The translations under genes were made by a program, and so were the position numbers. A DNA stretch of 64,000 nucleotides from Cytophagaceae bacterium. Its GTDB lineage: Bacteria > Bacteroidota > Bacteroidia > Cytophagales > Spirosomataceae. The notes under the pieces were generated by a model. That model saw nothing but the letters and a program-made list of their open reading frames with translations. It was not told the DNA's origin and did not search any database. Within the stretch, counting starts at the first letter, position 1. Every line of letters starts with the position of its first letter. Positions 33,725 to 43,465 of the stretch are shown here, in pieces. The DNA is taken from positions 372,001-436,000 of the forward strand of contig JAIXWQ010000009.1 of the NCBI GenBank assembly GCA_027491195.1, written 5' to 3'.

Positions 33725-34963
33725 ATGAATAAACGCACTTTCCTTAAAGCCTGCACACTTTTAGGGGTTTCGGCTCCTTGGTTTTCGTATGCCAAAACCC
33801 AAACCTCCACCTCACTCGCTTCAGACGAAGATTATTGGGAGGGCATTCGGGGTGGCTATCGCCTGAAGCCAGACTTTATTAATCTGGAAAATGGCTACTA
33901 TAATATTACGCCGCAGGCCACTTTGGAAAAGTACATTCAGCACATCAGAGAAGTAAATTTGCAGGGCGCCTATTATATGCGCACCGTGCAGTTTGAAAAT
34001 AAGAAACGCATCGCTGCGCGCGTTGCTCGTTTGGTGGGTTGTCCAGAGGATACCCTCGTTCTGACCCGAAATACCACCGAATCATTAGACACCATCATCA
34101 GCGGTTTTCCGTGGAAAGCAGGCGATGAGGCCATCTTTGCAATCCAGGATTATGGGGCCATGCAGGACATGTTCAAGCAGGTGGCCCGCCGTCAGGGGAT
34201 CGTTTTGAAAGTTATTTCCCTGCCTACTAACCCGGCCTCAGATGAGGAGATTGTGGATTTATATGCCAAAGCCATCACTGACAAAACCAAGCTCATCATG
34301 GTGTGTCATATGGTGAATGTGACCGGCCAAATCAATCCCATTCGTCAAATCTGCGACATGGCACATGCCCGTGGGGTGGAAGTGATGGTGGACGGAGCCC
34401 ATGCGGTCGCACAAATCGAGTTCAAAATTTCTGACCTGAATTGCGATTACTATGGAGCCAGTTTGCACAAGTGGCTGGCTGTACCTCTCGGTGTAGGAAT
34501 CTTGCATGTTCGCAAGGAAAAGATTGCCCAAATCTGGCCGCTGATTGCGGAGGAGGGTGTTCCTTTGACGGATATTCGGCATCTGAATCACGTGGGTACG
34601 ATACCAGTTCACACGGATTTAGCGGTTGATGATGCGATTGATTTCCATGAAAAATTAGGCCCCGCTCGGAAGGAAGCACGATTGCGTTTCTTGCAAAATT
34701 ATTGGACGACAAAGGTTCGCTCCATTCCCCGCGTTCGATTGCACCATCCAGCGGATCCCACGAAATCTTGTGCGATTGCAAACGTGGGAATCGAAGGAAT
34801 TAAACCGTCAGTTTTAGCCGAGCGCTTGTTGAAAGAATACAAAATCTACACCGTCGCGATCGATGGAGGAAATGTACACGGCTGCAGAATCACGCCTAAT
34901 GTCTTCACTACGCTGAAAGAGCTCGACGTTTTAGTCAAAGCGATTAGCGAATTAGCAAGCTAA
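33725..34963 (+). CDS. class V aminotransferase-fold PLP enzyme
   Basis: A 412-residue PLP-dependent enzyme of the isopenicillin-N epimerase/cysteine desulphurase-like class V group. The N-terminus NKRTFLKACTLLGVSAPW looks like a Tat-type leader with KR instead of RR, suggesting export, which is unusual for the fold but seen in Bacteroidota. Motifs are TRNTTESLDTIISGF, MVDGAHAVAQIEF (Asp for the pyridine nitrogen) and YGASLHKWLAVPLGVG (the Lys that binds PLP). It is convergent with the lactonase gene, and the two coding ends overlap by 20 bp. Substrate unknown. Confidence 0.88.
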   Translation: MNKRTFLKACTLLGVSAPWFSYAKTQTSTSLASDEDYWEGIRGGYRLKPDFINLENGYYNITPQATLEKYIQHIREVNLQGAYYMRTVQFENKKRIAARVARLVGCPEDTLVLTRNTTESLDTIISGFPWKAGDEAIFAIQDYGAMQDMFKQVARRQGIVLKVISLPTNPASDEEIVDLYAKAITDKTKLIMVCHMVNVTGQINPIRQICDMAHARGVEVMVDGAHAVAQIEFKISDLNCDYYGASLHKWLAVPLGVGILHVRKEKIAQIWPLIAEEGVPLTDIRHLNHVGTIPVHTDLAVDDAIDFHEKLGPARKEARLRFLQNYWTTKVRSIPRVRLHHPADPTKSCAIANVGIEGIKPSVLAERLLKEYKIYTVAIDGGNVHGCRITPNVFTTLKELDVLVKAISELAS

Positions 34964-35984
34964 CAGGGGATTTAACAGCAATGTCTTGATGCAAATCTTG
35001 CATCGAACCCGTCGCGTCATCGAAGGAGAATACCTGTACGCGGTCCTCTTCCTGGCTTGCCACCAAGATCAGGTTGCCTGAAGGATCGAAAGTGAAATTG
35101 CGGGGGATTTTGGCTACGTTTTGGTGAAATACACGAGATAATTTCCCGTCTGATTCGATTTTAAAAACGACTACCTGGTTACTCGAAATGCGGTTAGACG
35201 CTAAAAGCCATTTGCCGTTTGGAGATAAGTGGATGTCTGCAGAACCTTTCACGCGCGCGGCCGAAGTATCAGCCGGGATGCTTTGAATCTTTTCTAGTGC
35301 CGAGCCGGCGACCTTAAACACATCCACATCAGAGCTTAATTCATTTAATAAATAAGCACGATCTCCTGCGGCGTTGAAGCGAATGTGGCGGGGGCCATTG
35401 CCGGGAGTGATGGCTATTTCAGTGTATTTTTCTGCGAGTAATCCATTCGCTAAAATAGCGTGCGCATAGATCTTATCCGAACCTAAATCAGTCACGAATA
35501 AAGTGTTTTGATCTGGTGAAAGAGCGACCATGTGAGCGTGGGCACTGTTTTGGCGGTCTTTATTGATGCTGGATCCAGTGTATGAAATGTATTGCGCTAA
35601 TGGTTTCAATCGACCTGCTGTGGTCTGAAATACACTGACGCTACCTCCCGTATAGTTTGCCGTGTAAACGGTCTTCGATTTCTCGCGGTACAAGACGAAA
35701 CAAGGATGATCGCCTCGGCTTAATTCCGTGTTGATAGGTACGTATTTCCCGTCCTTTAATTCAAAAGATGAAACGCCTGCTTTCCCGTCGCCCTCTTCTG
35801 AAACGGAGAACAGGTAGTTTCCTGAAATCGCCTGATAAGAGGCTCCTGGCGTTGTAAGCGCATAGCTTTTCGTCGCCTTACCGGTTTTTGCATCCCAGTT
35901 GAAGACCTCGATGCCGGAGTTACCTTTGGACGTATACGATCCAATAATCAGTTGCGGAAGAAGTAAAATCGTGCTCAGAGTCAT
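34944..35984 (-). CDS. lactonase family protein (7-bladed propeller)
   Basis: A 346-residue protein of the 6-phosphogluconolactonase (YbhE)/carboxymuconate cyclase-like beta-propeller family. The short hydrophobic start LSTILLLPQLII may be a signal peptide. Blade-like motifs include IGSYTSKGNSGIEVFNWD, HAHMVALSPDQNTLFVTDLGSDKIYAH, GPRHIRFNAAGDRAYLLNE and SADIHLSPNGKWLLASNR. The gene overlaps the RND permease start by 4 bp, which may only reflect compact packing. It is likely a secreted or periplasmic lactone hydrolase; substrate not known. Confidence 0.88.
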   Translation of the reverse strand: MTLSTILLLPQLIIGSYTSKGNSGIEVFNWDAKTGKATKSYALTTPGASYQAISGNYLFSVSEEGDGKAGVSSFELKDGKYVPINTELSRGDHPCFVLYREKSKTVYTANYTGGSVSVFQTTAGRLKPLAQYISYTGSSINKDRQNSAHAHMVALSPDQNTLFVTDLGSDKIYAHAILANGLLAEKYTEIAITPGNGPRHIRFNAAGDRAYLLNELSSDVDVFKVAGSALEKIQSIPADTSAARVKGSADIHLSPNGKWLLASNRISSNQVVVFKIESDGKLSRVFHQNVAKIPRNFTFDPSGNLILVASQEEDRVQVFSFDDATGSMQDLHQDIAVKSPVSLLIR

Positions 35985-38900
35985 ATGCTAGGAGGGATTA
36001 ATTTGTAAACTACCGGGGTCACGATGCGGGATAGGAGGGTAGACGAGATGAGTCCACCGATCATCACGATCGCGAGGGGTGAAATTAAAGGGTTAGTAGA
36101 AATGGCGATCGGAATTAAACCACCTATCGCGGTCAAAGTTGTCAAAATAATTGGTAAAAAGCGAACTTCTCCCGCTTCTTTAATCGCCTGCTCCATCGGC
36201 ATTCCTTCGGATCTCAATTGGTTCGTAAAGTCCACTAACAGGATGGTATTCTTCACCTCGATTCCCGCTAGCGCAATCAGACCTACCGTAGCCACGAAAG
36301 AAAGAGGTGTCCCCGTAAACCAAAGGGCTAAAAGGGCTCCCACGATGCCTAAAGGAATAACAGAAAGTACGATGAGTGTACTTTTGAAGGTTCCAAATTC
36401 GAGAATTAATACGGCTACGAAGAAGAAAATGGTCACTAAAATAATCGTCCCAAAACCACCAAAACTCTCATTCTTACTCTCCACTTCACCACCCATTTCG
36501 AAGTGGTATCCAGCTGGCAAGGCAATCTTCGCCAGACTCTTCTCCGTCTCCGCGATCACCTCATTATTCAAGTAACCTTTCTCTACGAACGAGCTCACAG
36601 AAACGGACCGATTCTTGTTCAAGTGACTGATGCTGACCGGCGAAGTTTGCAATCTGTAAGAAGCTACCTGACTTAATGGAATCGCCGTTCCTTGGACATT
36701 GTTCACATATAATTGGTCGAAAACCTCGAGGCTAGGATGTTTCGGATGCGGTTTGGAAACCACGATCGCATATTCCTTGCCTTCTTTATCGGTCAGTTTC
36801 CCCAAATCAAACCCTGCCACTACCAAGCGAATCATGCGGTCAATACTCACCGTAGGAATTCCTAGCATGCTCGCCTTCTCCTTGTTGATGTCAAATTTGA
36901 TGTCTGATTTCAGGTTTTTCAATGGGTTTTTGACGTAAATCGTCCCCTTCGTCTCCTTCAACATCGTTTCCACGCGACTCGCTATCTGGCGAAGCGTGTC
37001 AATATTGTCGCCCAAAATGCGAACCTCCACCGGAGCCACCACCGGCGGGCCTTGTTCGAAATTCTTCACCTCTACGATCGCCGCTGGATAATTCGTGTAT
37101 TTCGTGCGGAGTTTTTCGATGATATTGATTTTCTCATCAGCACTCGTTTCATCCTGCAATTGGACGAATAAGTTGCCATAATCGGTTCTGTCGTTCAACG
37201 GAATCGCATTATAGTAGATCCGCGGATTTCCTTTGCCCACGTTTGCAGAAACATATTTTACCTCGGGAAGGCTGCGTAAATCTTTTTCAATCAGCTTAGA
37301 AACCGAATCTGTGTAGGCTAAATTCGACTGCAAGGGGCTGAAAATGTTCACCATAAATTGAGGCTTTTCGGACGCCGGGAAAAGGCTGAAACCTACCACC
37401 GGGAAAAGCTGTAAGGACGCCACGAAAATGGCTAGGGCGACCAACAAAGTCGTTTTAGGCCATTGAATCGCCTTGTCCAATAGACGTGTGTACGAACCCG
37501 AAATCAATTTCTTCAACAAACGCATGAATAGATTGCCCTCTGGATTTCCCTGGTGTGATTTCAAGAGGCGGCTCGATAAAAAGGGAACCACCGTCAGCGA
37601 AACGACTAAAGACGCGACGATACAGAATATCACCGCCATCGGTAAACTGCGGATGAATTCCCCAGATGCTTCCGGTAAAAAAACCAAAGGCATAAAGGCG
37701 ATGATCAAGGTTACCGTGCAACCTAAAACGGCCATTCCGATCTGATTCGTGGCTTTTAAGGTCGCATCTAATCGACTATACCCATCCCGCATCCAGCGCT
37801 CGATGTTCTCCACTACCACAATACTATCATCCACTAAAAGACCCAGTGCCACCACTAAACCCACAATACTCAGCTGGTTCAAGCTATAGCCCATGATATT
37901 CAGTAAAATAATACCGATGGCAAGGGAAAGCGGGATTGAAATCATCACGATAGAGGCTGCGCGTAAACCGAGTGGTAAAAGCGTCAACGCCACTAACAGA
38001 ATAGCGATGATAAAGTCCTTCATCAAGCCGCTCAGACGCGTATTCACGTTTTCAGCTTGATCAAAATTCACGACTAGGTCGATGTTCTTGGGCAAGGTCT
38101 TCTTGAATTGTTCAATGACCGGCAGGTAATTGCTCTGAGTTTTCGCGATATTTTCGCCGGATTTTTGGGCGGCGGTGACGAATAAACAGCGATTTTGATT
38201 TAGTCGCGTGATGTGATTTTCAGGCGCATAATCGAAATAGACATTCGCCACATCCCTCAAAAACACGTTTTTGCCCTGGTAAGAGAACACGATGGTGTTC
38301 TTGATCTCGTCGATGTTTTGGTAATTACCGGACGTGATAATGTTATAGGATTTCGAATTCTCCACGATACTTCCGCCGGGGATGTTCGCTATTTCGCTTT
38401 GGATGGCTTGCAGCACGCGGTCAGGCGAGACTTGCATCTGAGCCATTTTTTCGATGTTCAAATCGATCTTCACCTGCGCATCGGGTAAGCCAGAAATGGT
38501 TACCTTTTTTAGAGAAGTCACCTTTTCTAAATCCTCTTGAAGGCGTTCGGCCGTGGTTTTTAAAACGTCCAAAGACGCATTATTCGAGATCAGCGCCATC
38601 TGCAACACGTTCGTGCCAGATGGGGTGGCTTTTTGGGCCTCTAATTTGATGACCTCTTTTGGCAGATCTCCTTTAATACTATTCAGCTCGCGAACGATTT
38701 CCGAATATTTCTCGTCCACATTCACGCCATACTTATAATAGACAGCGAATACCGCTAAGCCATCACTAATGCTCGTATTGATTTTGCGTACGTTCTCCAG
38801 TTCATACAGTCTTTTTTCGACCGGCTTCACCACTAATTCCTCCATATCCTCCGGACTGGTTCCCGGATAAACGGCGATGATCGGGAATTGCGGGGCATTC

Positions 38901-39019
38901 ATGTCCGGATCTTCGGCACGAGGCATCGTCATAATGGTCACGACACCCACGACCACCACCATGATGAACATGATGAGGGTAAACTGGTAATTCTTTACCG
39001 CGTAGTTAGCTATCTTCAT
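35981..39019 (-). CDS. RND efflux permease
   Basis: A 1012-residue inner-membrane pump subunit of the resistance-nodulation-division superfamily (HAE1-like), driven by proton influx. The start MKIANYAVKNYQFTLIMFIM gives the first transmembrane helix. The proton-relay Asp pair is seen in LGLLVDDSIVVVENIERW. Two large periplasmic loops and the duplicated 6+6 helix layout are evident. The substrate is not clear. It forms a tripartite system with the adaptor and TolC genes upstream in the same operon (2-bp gap to the adaptor) and the TetR-type regulator. Confidence 0.95.
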   Translation of the reverse strand: MKIANYAVKNYQFTLIMFIMVVVVGVVTIMTMPRAEDPDMNAPQFPIIAVYPGTSPEDMEELVVKPVEKRLYELENVRKINTSISDGLAVFAVYYKYGVNVDEKYSEIVRELNSIKGDLPKEVIKLEAQKATPSGTNVLQMALISNNASLDVLKTTAERLQEDLEKVTSLKKVTISGLPDAQVKIDLNIEKMAQMQVSPDRVLQAIQSEIANIPGGSIVENSKSYNIITSGNYQNIDEIKNTIVFSYQGKNVFLRDVANVYFDYAPENHITRLNQNRCLFVTAAQKSGENIAKTQSNYLPVIEQFKKTLPKNIDLVVNFDQAENVNTRLSGLMKDFIIAILLVALTLLPLGLRAASIVMISIPLSLAIGIILLNIMGYSLNQLSIVGLVVALGLLVDDSIVVVENIERWMRDGYSRLDATLKATNQIGMAVLGCTVTLIIAFMPLVFLPEASGEFIRSLPMAVIFCIVASLVVSLTVVPFLSSRLLKSHQGNPEGNLFMRLLKKLISGSYTRLLDKAIQWPKTTLLVALAIFVASLQLFPVVGFSLFPASEKPQFMVNIFSPLQSNLAYTDSVSKLIEKDLRSLPEVKYVSANVGKGNPRIYYNAIPLNDRTDYGNLFVQLQDETSADEKINIIEKLRTKYTNYPAAIVEVKNFEQGPPVVAPVEVRILGDNIDTLRQIASRVETMLKETKGTIYVKNPLKNLKSDIKFDINKEKASMLGIPTVSIDRMIRLVVAGFDLGKLTDKEGKEYAIVVSKPHPKHPSLEVFDQLYVNNVQGTAIPLSQVASYRLQTSPVSISHLNKNRSVSVSSFVEKGYLNNEVIAETEKSLAKIALPAGYHFEMGGEVESKNESFGGFGTIILVTIFFFVAVLILEFGTFKSTLIVLSVIPLGIVGALLALWFTGTPLSFVATVGLIALAGIEVKNTILLVDFTNQLRSEGMPMEQAIKEAGEVRFLPIILTTLTAIGGLIPIAISTNPLISPLAIVMIGGLISSTLLSRIVTPVVYKLIPPSI

Positions 39020-39021
39020 AA

Positions 39022-40062
39022 TTAGCGTATGATTTTAATGGCTGAACCGGCGTCTAAATAGGCGTTTCCGCTGGTGATTAGGGATTGTGCGTCCTCTAAA
39101 CCGCCAGATACGAATACCTTTCCGTGGTCGATGCTGGAAATCTGGATCTTCACTTTTTGGGCTGTTTTCCCGTCTTTTGTCACGAAAACATAGCCTTCCG
39201 TTGCGTTTCCATCTAGAATCGCATCGTAGGGAATCACCCAAGATTTGATCTTCTCACGAGGGGTTATTTTAGCTTTCCCAAAAAGCCCCGCCGCCAGCTT
39301 CGCTGTCGGCGCACCACTCACTCGCAAGCTCACCCAAAGCGTCCCCGTCACCGGATCCACTCCCTCGGATTTAGCGAGAACGGTCCCGCTAAAGGACTTA
39401 TCGGAAACGGCATCGATTATTATCTCCGCTGGATCACCAGCCCGCGTCGCCGCCCAGTCCCGATCGCTCAAACCTACTTTCAATACCCAATTCCCCTTGT
39501 TCGCCCCGTTCAATAAAACGACGGGCGTTCCAGGACCCACCACCTGACCGTCATTGGCTAATTTCTTCAACACAAAACCCGATTTCAAGGCTCTGATTTC
39601 GGCATAACTTTGATTAAAAGCCCCCGCATTATAGGCCTCCTGTGCGATCTCTAGGCCTGTTTTCGCGTTTTGGTATTGCTCTAACGTCGCCACGCTATCG
39701 CGGTATAAATTCTTCGCTCGCGCATGATCACGCTTCGCTTTCTCCAGCATAATTTGGGCTTGCTGTACCTGCGCCTTGATTTCGGTGAGATTCAAGCTCG
39801 CTAATAATTGTCCCGCTTTCACGGCATCGCCCTCTTTCACGAAAACGTGTTGGATGACGCCGCCTATTTTGAAACCCATATAGGTCTCGTCCTCCGTTGT
39901 AAATACGCCAGAGGCCTGGATAGGGCGGGAGATGGATTCCTGTTGCAAGGAAATCACGGAAACCGGAATGACGTCACTGGTCACTGCAGCGGCTTCTTTC
40001 TTCTTCGAAGAGCAAGCGGAAAATACCGCGATGAGGGAAAATAGTAGGCAGATCTTTTTCAT
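39022..40062 (-). CDS. RND periplasmic adaptor (membrane fusion protein)
   Basis: A 346-residue lipoprotein (lipobox FSAC near residue 17). It has HlyD/AcrA-type features: a lipoyl half motif (GGVIQHVFVKEGDAVKAGQLLASL), an alpha-helical hairpin (about residues 90-150) and a second lipoyl half with AEIRALKSGFVLKKLANDGQVVGPG. It bridges the RND permease and the TolC channel. It is co-transcribed with them: it overlaps the TolC gene by 1 bp and lies 2 bp before the permease gene. Confidence 0.94.
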   Translation of the reverse strand: MKKICLLFSLIAVFSACSSKKKEAAAVTSDVIPVSVISLQQESISRPIQASGVFTTEDETYMGFKIGGVIQHVFVKEGDAVKAGQLLASLNLTEIKAQVQQAQIMLEKAKRDHARAKNLYRDSVATLEQYQNAKTGLEIAQEAYNAGAFNQSYAEIRALKSGFVLKKLANDGQVVGPGTPVVLLNGANKGNWVLKVGLSDRDWAATRAGDPAEIIIDAVSDKSFSGTVLAKSEGVDPVTGTLWVSLRVSGAPTAKLAAGLFGKAKITPREKIKSWVIPYDAILDGNATEGYVFVTKDGKTAQKVKIQISSIDHGKVFVSGGLEDAQSLITSGNAYLDAGSAIKIIR

Positions 40063-41384
40063 TAGAGTGGGTAGCTAGCGGCTTCGCGCTCGTAAGCGGC
40101 TGCGGCGATTAATACGTTGAATTGTTTTAATTGGTAGTTGATGGTCGCGTTCATCCATTGATTTCTGGCGTCCACCGTTTCTAAATAGGTGCTCACGCCT
40201 TCCTTATAGCCTTTTTCAATCAGACGTAGGTAAGCGGAGGCCGCCTCGTAGGATTTCGTGGAGGCTTGAAAACTCACTAAAGAAGATTGTACATTTTTCT
40301 GAGCGATTTCGGCCGCCATATTGAATTGCTTCGAGCTTAGATCGTAGGCATTTTTCGCGGAGGCAATATCGAGTTGCGTCTGCTTTATTTTGTACAGGTT
40401 ACGTTTCCCGGTGAAGATGGGAATGTCCATTTGCAGGCCTAGAAAATAATAGGCGCTTTTTGAATTGATGTTTGCTAACGTCGCCTGCGAACCCAGATTC
40501 ACAAAGCCATTCAACTTAGGTAAGTAGAAGGCTTCGTTCATCTTTAAGACGGTCTCTTGAAGCCCAATGGATTTCGATAATAAGGCTAATTCCTCGCGAA
40601 CACCAGGAGTCACCGCGTAAACGGCCGTCAGTGCTTTTTCCACTTCGAAATCGATGCGGATCTCGGCGCGCAATTCACGGTTCAACAAGAAATTAAAGTA
40701 CATCTGCGCCGCTTGACTTTGTTTCGCTGCATCGGCCATTTGAGCTTGGATGTTAGCGATTTCACTATCCGAACGCAATAAATAGGCCGGTAGCCCTTTG
40801 CCATTGGCGAGTAATTTCTCGTTCACCTTTTTGCCTTCTACCGCTAGATTGAGGGCATTATCATACACTTTTTGAAGGCCTAGACTCAATAAATATTGGA
40901 AGTAAGCCGTCTTGATCTGCTTCACTAGCTCACGCTTGTACAGGGAAACATCCTCGCGTTGCAGGCTGATGGACTGCTCCTGAATTTGCTTGTTGTAGCT
41001 GATGTCCTTGTTATAAAGCGGCATCGTGGTTTGAACTTTCACATCGTAGAAATCGCGGGGAAAGAAATTCGTTTCCACGTTAGCGATCTGCGGGAAAGCC
41101 GTGCTTTTTGTCAATGCATTCAGCGTAGAATAGACCGGATTCAACAAGTCGCCCACGGGGAATGCGATGCTCCGACCACCTTGACCACTTTGATAACCTC
41201 CTTGGAAGGCTACGGTGGGTTGATAAAGGCTTTGTGCGGTTTTCAAGGCGATCATCGCCTTCTCCACCTGAATCGTTTTTTGCTGCAGCGTGATGTTCTG
41301 TTGGAAGGCCGTGGCGACGTATTCGTCGAGGACGGACTTTTGGCCAAAAACCGGCAAGGCAAATAAAAGTAATAAGTATCTCAT
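40062..41384 (-). CDS. TolC family outer-membrane efflux protein
   Basis: A 440-residue outer-membrane factor with a short signal peptide (MRYLLLLFALPVFGQ). Two outer membrane efflux repeats consisting of long amphipathic helices are visible, for example DEYVATAFQQNITLQQKTIQVEKAMIAL near the N-terminus and LRLIEKGYKEGVSTYLETVDARNQW in the second half. It is the first structural gene after the TetR-type regulator (1-bp gap), followed by adaptor and permease. Confidence 0.94.
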   Translation of the reverse strand: MRYLLLLFALPVFGQKSVLDEYVATAFQQNITLQQKTIQVEKAMIALKTAQSLYQPTVAFQGGYQSGQGGRSIAFPVGDLLNPVYSTLNALTKSTAFPQIANVETNFFPRDFYDVKVQTTMPLYNKDISYNKQIQEQSISLQREDVSLYKRELVKQIKTAYFQYLLSLGLQKVYDNALNLAVEGKKVNEKLLANGKGLPAYLLRSDSEIANIQAQMADAAKQSQAAQMYFNFLLNRELRAEIRIDFEVEKALTAVYAVTPGVREELALLSKSIGLQETVLKMNEAFYLPKLNGFVNLGSQATLANINSKSAYYFLGLQMDIPIFTGKRNLYKIKQTQLDIASAKNAYDLSSKQFNMAAEIAQKNVQSSLVSFQASTKSYEAASAYLRLIEKGYKEGVSTYLETVDARNQWMNATINYQLKQFNVLIAAAAYEREAASYPL

Positions 41385-41385
41385 C

Positions 41386-42003
41386 TTAGGCTTTTTTCAT
41401 CGTTTTTAATAACCAATCTAGCGAATCGTGCATCGTCTGCTCCATATCTTCCGCTGGAACTAATTTATCTAATCGTTGTCTAATGGCCAGCGAAACTAAG
41501 CCATGCACCATTCCCCAAACCGCCATGGCTACCGTCTCTACTTTTGTAGAAACTAATAGCCCTTTTTGCATCGCCTCATGAACCACCATTTTTAGGGCTT
41601 CCAAAGCCTGATCGCCACTGGACCAGCCTTTTCCCATGTCATGCAAAGCACACATAGGCGCATCTTGGATAAACATTAAATCATAATATTCCGGATTTTC
41701 TAGGCCAAAATTCAAGTAATTCACCCCCATCTGGTGTAGTCTTTCGATGGGATCATTGATTAAGGTTAACGCAATATTTTGCGAAAGCATTTTCTCAAAT
41801 CCTGACTCGCAGCAATGAAAAAGAATCTCATTTTTATCCTTAAAATACAGATAGAGTGTCGTAGGGCTATATTGTATCCGTTCTGCGATCTTGCGAACAG
41901 ATACTTTGCTGAAGCCCTCCTCCACGAATAATTTCATCGATGCCTCTAGGATCAAGGACCGAATCTCCTGCTTCTGTTTCTCTTTTCTGGCGACTATACC
42001 CAT
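41386..42003 (-). CDS. TetR/AcrR family regulator of the efflux operon
   Basis: A 205-residue TetR-type repressor. The N-terminal DNA-binding domain reads RSLILEASMKLFVEEGFSKVSVRKIAERIQYSPTTLYLYFKDK (residues about 14-56) and is very typical. The C-terminal ligand pocket is helical. It heads the TolC-adaptor-permease operon. A perfect 8-1-8 palindrome 25 bp upstream of its start (42029-42045) is a strong candidate autoregulatory operator, which would also control the divergent VOC-dehydrogenase-MFS operon. Confidence 0.93.
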   Translation of the reverse strand: MGIVARKEKQKQEIRSLILEASMKLFVEEGFSKVSVRKIAERIQYSPTTLYLYFKDKNEILFHCCESGFEKMLSQNIALTLINDPIERLHQMGVNYLNFGLENPEYYDLMFIQDAPMCALHDMGKGWSSGDQALEALKMVVHEAMQKGLLVSTKVETVAMAVWGMVHGLVSLAIRQRLDKLVPAEDMEQTMHDSLDWLLKTMKKA

Positions 42004-42028
42004 GTTTTTTGAATTACAGCGTAAATAT

Positions 42029-42045
42029 ACTTAACAGTGTTAAGT
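42029..42045. promoter_or_regulatory. palindromic operator candidate, ACTTAACA-G-TGTTAAGT
   Basis: A perfect 17-bp palindrome in the 80-bp gap between the divergent TetR-type and VOC genes. TetR-family repressors bind such 15-20 bp dyads. One dyad could repress both directions. The match to the regulator is by position only. Confidence 0.7.
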
Positions 42046-42083
42046 TTTCAAAATTTAGTATTTTGCATCAAAACCAAGAAACG

Positions 42084-42497
42084 ATGAAAATCAATTTTAT
42101 CCATAAAATCCAGCACATAGGCATTCCGGTGCACAACATGGAGATATCAATCCCCTTTTACGAACGCCTCGGTTTCGAGAATGTGATGGAATCGCCCTTT
42201 GAATTTGACGGCGGTTTTGGCAATTGCGTGATGATGAAAAATCACGAGGTAATTGTCGAATTATACCAAATGCCGGAGAAGCAATTAGCCGAAATCAAGC
42301 AGCGCAAAGTAGGTCACATCGACCATTTCGCGATCGACGTAGAAGATGTTGATTATGCCTTCGAAGCCCTGAAAAAGGCGGGATTTGAGATTATTGAGCA
42401 GGAGCCCACTTTTTTAGCATTTTGGAAAAACGGCACACGTTTCTTCAATGTCAAAGGCCCTAATGGTGAAATTATCGAATTCAATCAGATACTCTAA
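42084..42497 (+). CDS. VOC (glyoxalase/dioxygenase fold) family protein
   Basis: A 137-residue VOC-superfamily protein. ATG 42084 is chosen because the longer frame overlaps the TetR-type gene and lacks homology-like sequence. It has paired beta-alpha-beta-beta-beta modules: IQHIGIPVHNMEISIPFYERLGF and VGHIDHFAIDVEDVDYAFEALKKAGF. His, Glu (VELYQ, EIIEF) positions could bind a divalent metal. Its stop overlaps the start of the zinc dehydrogenase (ATG at 42497). Substrate unknown; a sugar or sugar-acid isomerase or epimerase role is possible from context. Confidence 0.87.
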   Translation: MKINFIHKIQHIGIPVHNMEISIPFYERLGFENVMESPFEFDGGFGNCVMMKNHEVIVELYQMPEKQLAEIKQRKVGHIDHFAIDVEDVDYAFEALKKAGFEIIEQEPTFLAFWKNGTRFFNVKGPNGEIIEFNQIL

Positions 42498-43465
42498 TGA
42501 AAGCGGCAGTTCTCGTAAAACCCTTACATATCGAACTAGGTGAGCATCCTATCCCGGTTCCGGGACCCGGTCAATTGCGCATTCGGTTACAAGAAGTGGG
42601 CATTTGCGGTTCAGATGTACACTATTTTGGGGGACATCGCCCACTACCAGAACCTACCATTATCGGTCACGAAGGTTGGGGTTTTATTGACGCAGTAGGC
42701 GAAGGAGTACAACGCGATTTAGGCGAAAGAGTAGTTGTAGACCCCAATGCCCCTTGTGGAAAATGCCTGTATTGCGAACGCGGACAAGCCACGGTTTGTC
42801 CTAACAAGCGCACCATCGGCCTAAACGCCCCTGGGTGTTTCGCGGAATACGTACTGATTCCCGCAGATTTTGCTCATCGACTTCCGGATGCCATCGCCGC
42901 GAATGATGCGGTCACCATCGAACCCACTGCGGTTGCCTATCACGCTTTGAAAAAAGCGTCGCTCGCGAAAGGTGACGCCATTTACGTCCTAGGCCTAGGG
43001 GCCATCGGGATGTTGATTACACACCTCGCGGTGCAACAGGGTCTGCAGGTTTTTGCCAAAGACCTAAACCCCATCTTACAAGAAAAGGCCCAAGAATTAG
43101 GTGCCGCAAAAGGCGATTGGCAAACAGCTGACGTTCGCGTGATTTTCGAATGCACCGGTTCCGCGGCGGCAACCACGCAATTAATTGCGGAGGCACCGCG
43201 TGGCGCAGAAGTCGTATTGCTGGGCCTTTCCGAAAAACAGGCAGGATTCACTCCATTAGACCTAGTTCGCAGAGGCATTTCGATCCGAGGCTCTCTGATT
43301 TATGATCATCCGGAGGATTTCCAGGCAGTTATCAGACTCATAGAGGAAGGTAAAATTCAACCGAATAAAATCATTTCAAAATACATTCCATTAGCGGAAG
43401 TTCAAGCAGGTCTTCAAGCGGCCACAGACGGACATCCAGGAAAAATTGTCGTTCAAATCGCATGA
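42497..43465 (+). CDS. zinc-dependent alcohol/polyol dehydrogenase
   Basis: A 322-residue medium-chain dehydrogenase. The catalytic zinc site is shown by GICGSDVHYFGG and GHEGWG, and the structural zinc site by PNAPCGKCLYCERGQATVC. The nucleotide-binding fold has VLGLGAIGMLITHLA. The family includes sorbitol, threonine, L-idonate and galactonate-type dehydrogenases; the substrate cannot be fixed. It is about 20 residues shorter than typical members. Overlaps with the VOC gene (1 bp) and the MFS gene (4 bp) show an operon, likely for a sugar acid or polyol. Confidence 0.9.
   Translation: MKAAVLVKPLHIELGEHPIPVPGPGQLRIRLQEVGICGSDVHYFGGHRPLPEPTIIGHEGWGFIDAVGEGVQRDLGERVVVDPNAPCGKCLYCERGQATVCPNKRTIGLNAPGCFAEYVLIPADFAHRLPDAIAANDAVTIEPTAVAYHALKKASLAKGDAIYVLGLGAIGMLITHLAVQQGLQVFAKDLNPILQEKAQELGAAKGDWQTADVRVIFECTGSAAATTQLIAEAPRGAEVVLLGLSEKQAGFTPLDLVRRGISIRGSLIYDHPEDFQAVIRLIEEGKIQPNKIISKYIPLAEVQAGLQAATDGHPGKIVVQIA

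Noticed and set aside
36024-36575. Long plus-strand ORF (183 codons) opposite the RND permease
   Set aside because: It mirrors the permease coding frame and contains no signal or domain of its own.
42004-42083. Extending the VOC gene upstream to 41940
   Set aside because: This would overlap the TetR-type gene and cover the palindromic operator; the ATG at 42084 starts directly with the VOC fold.
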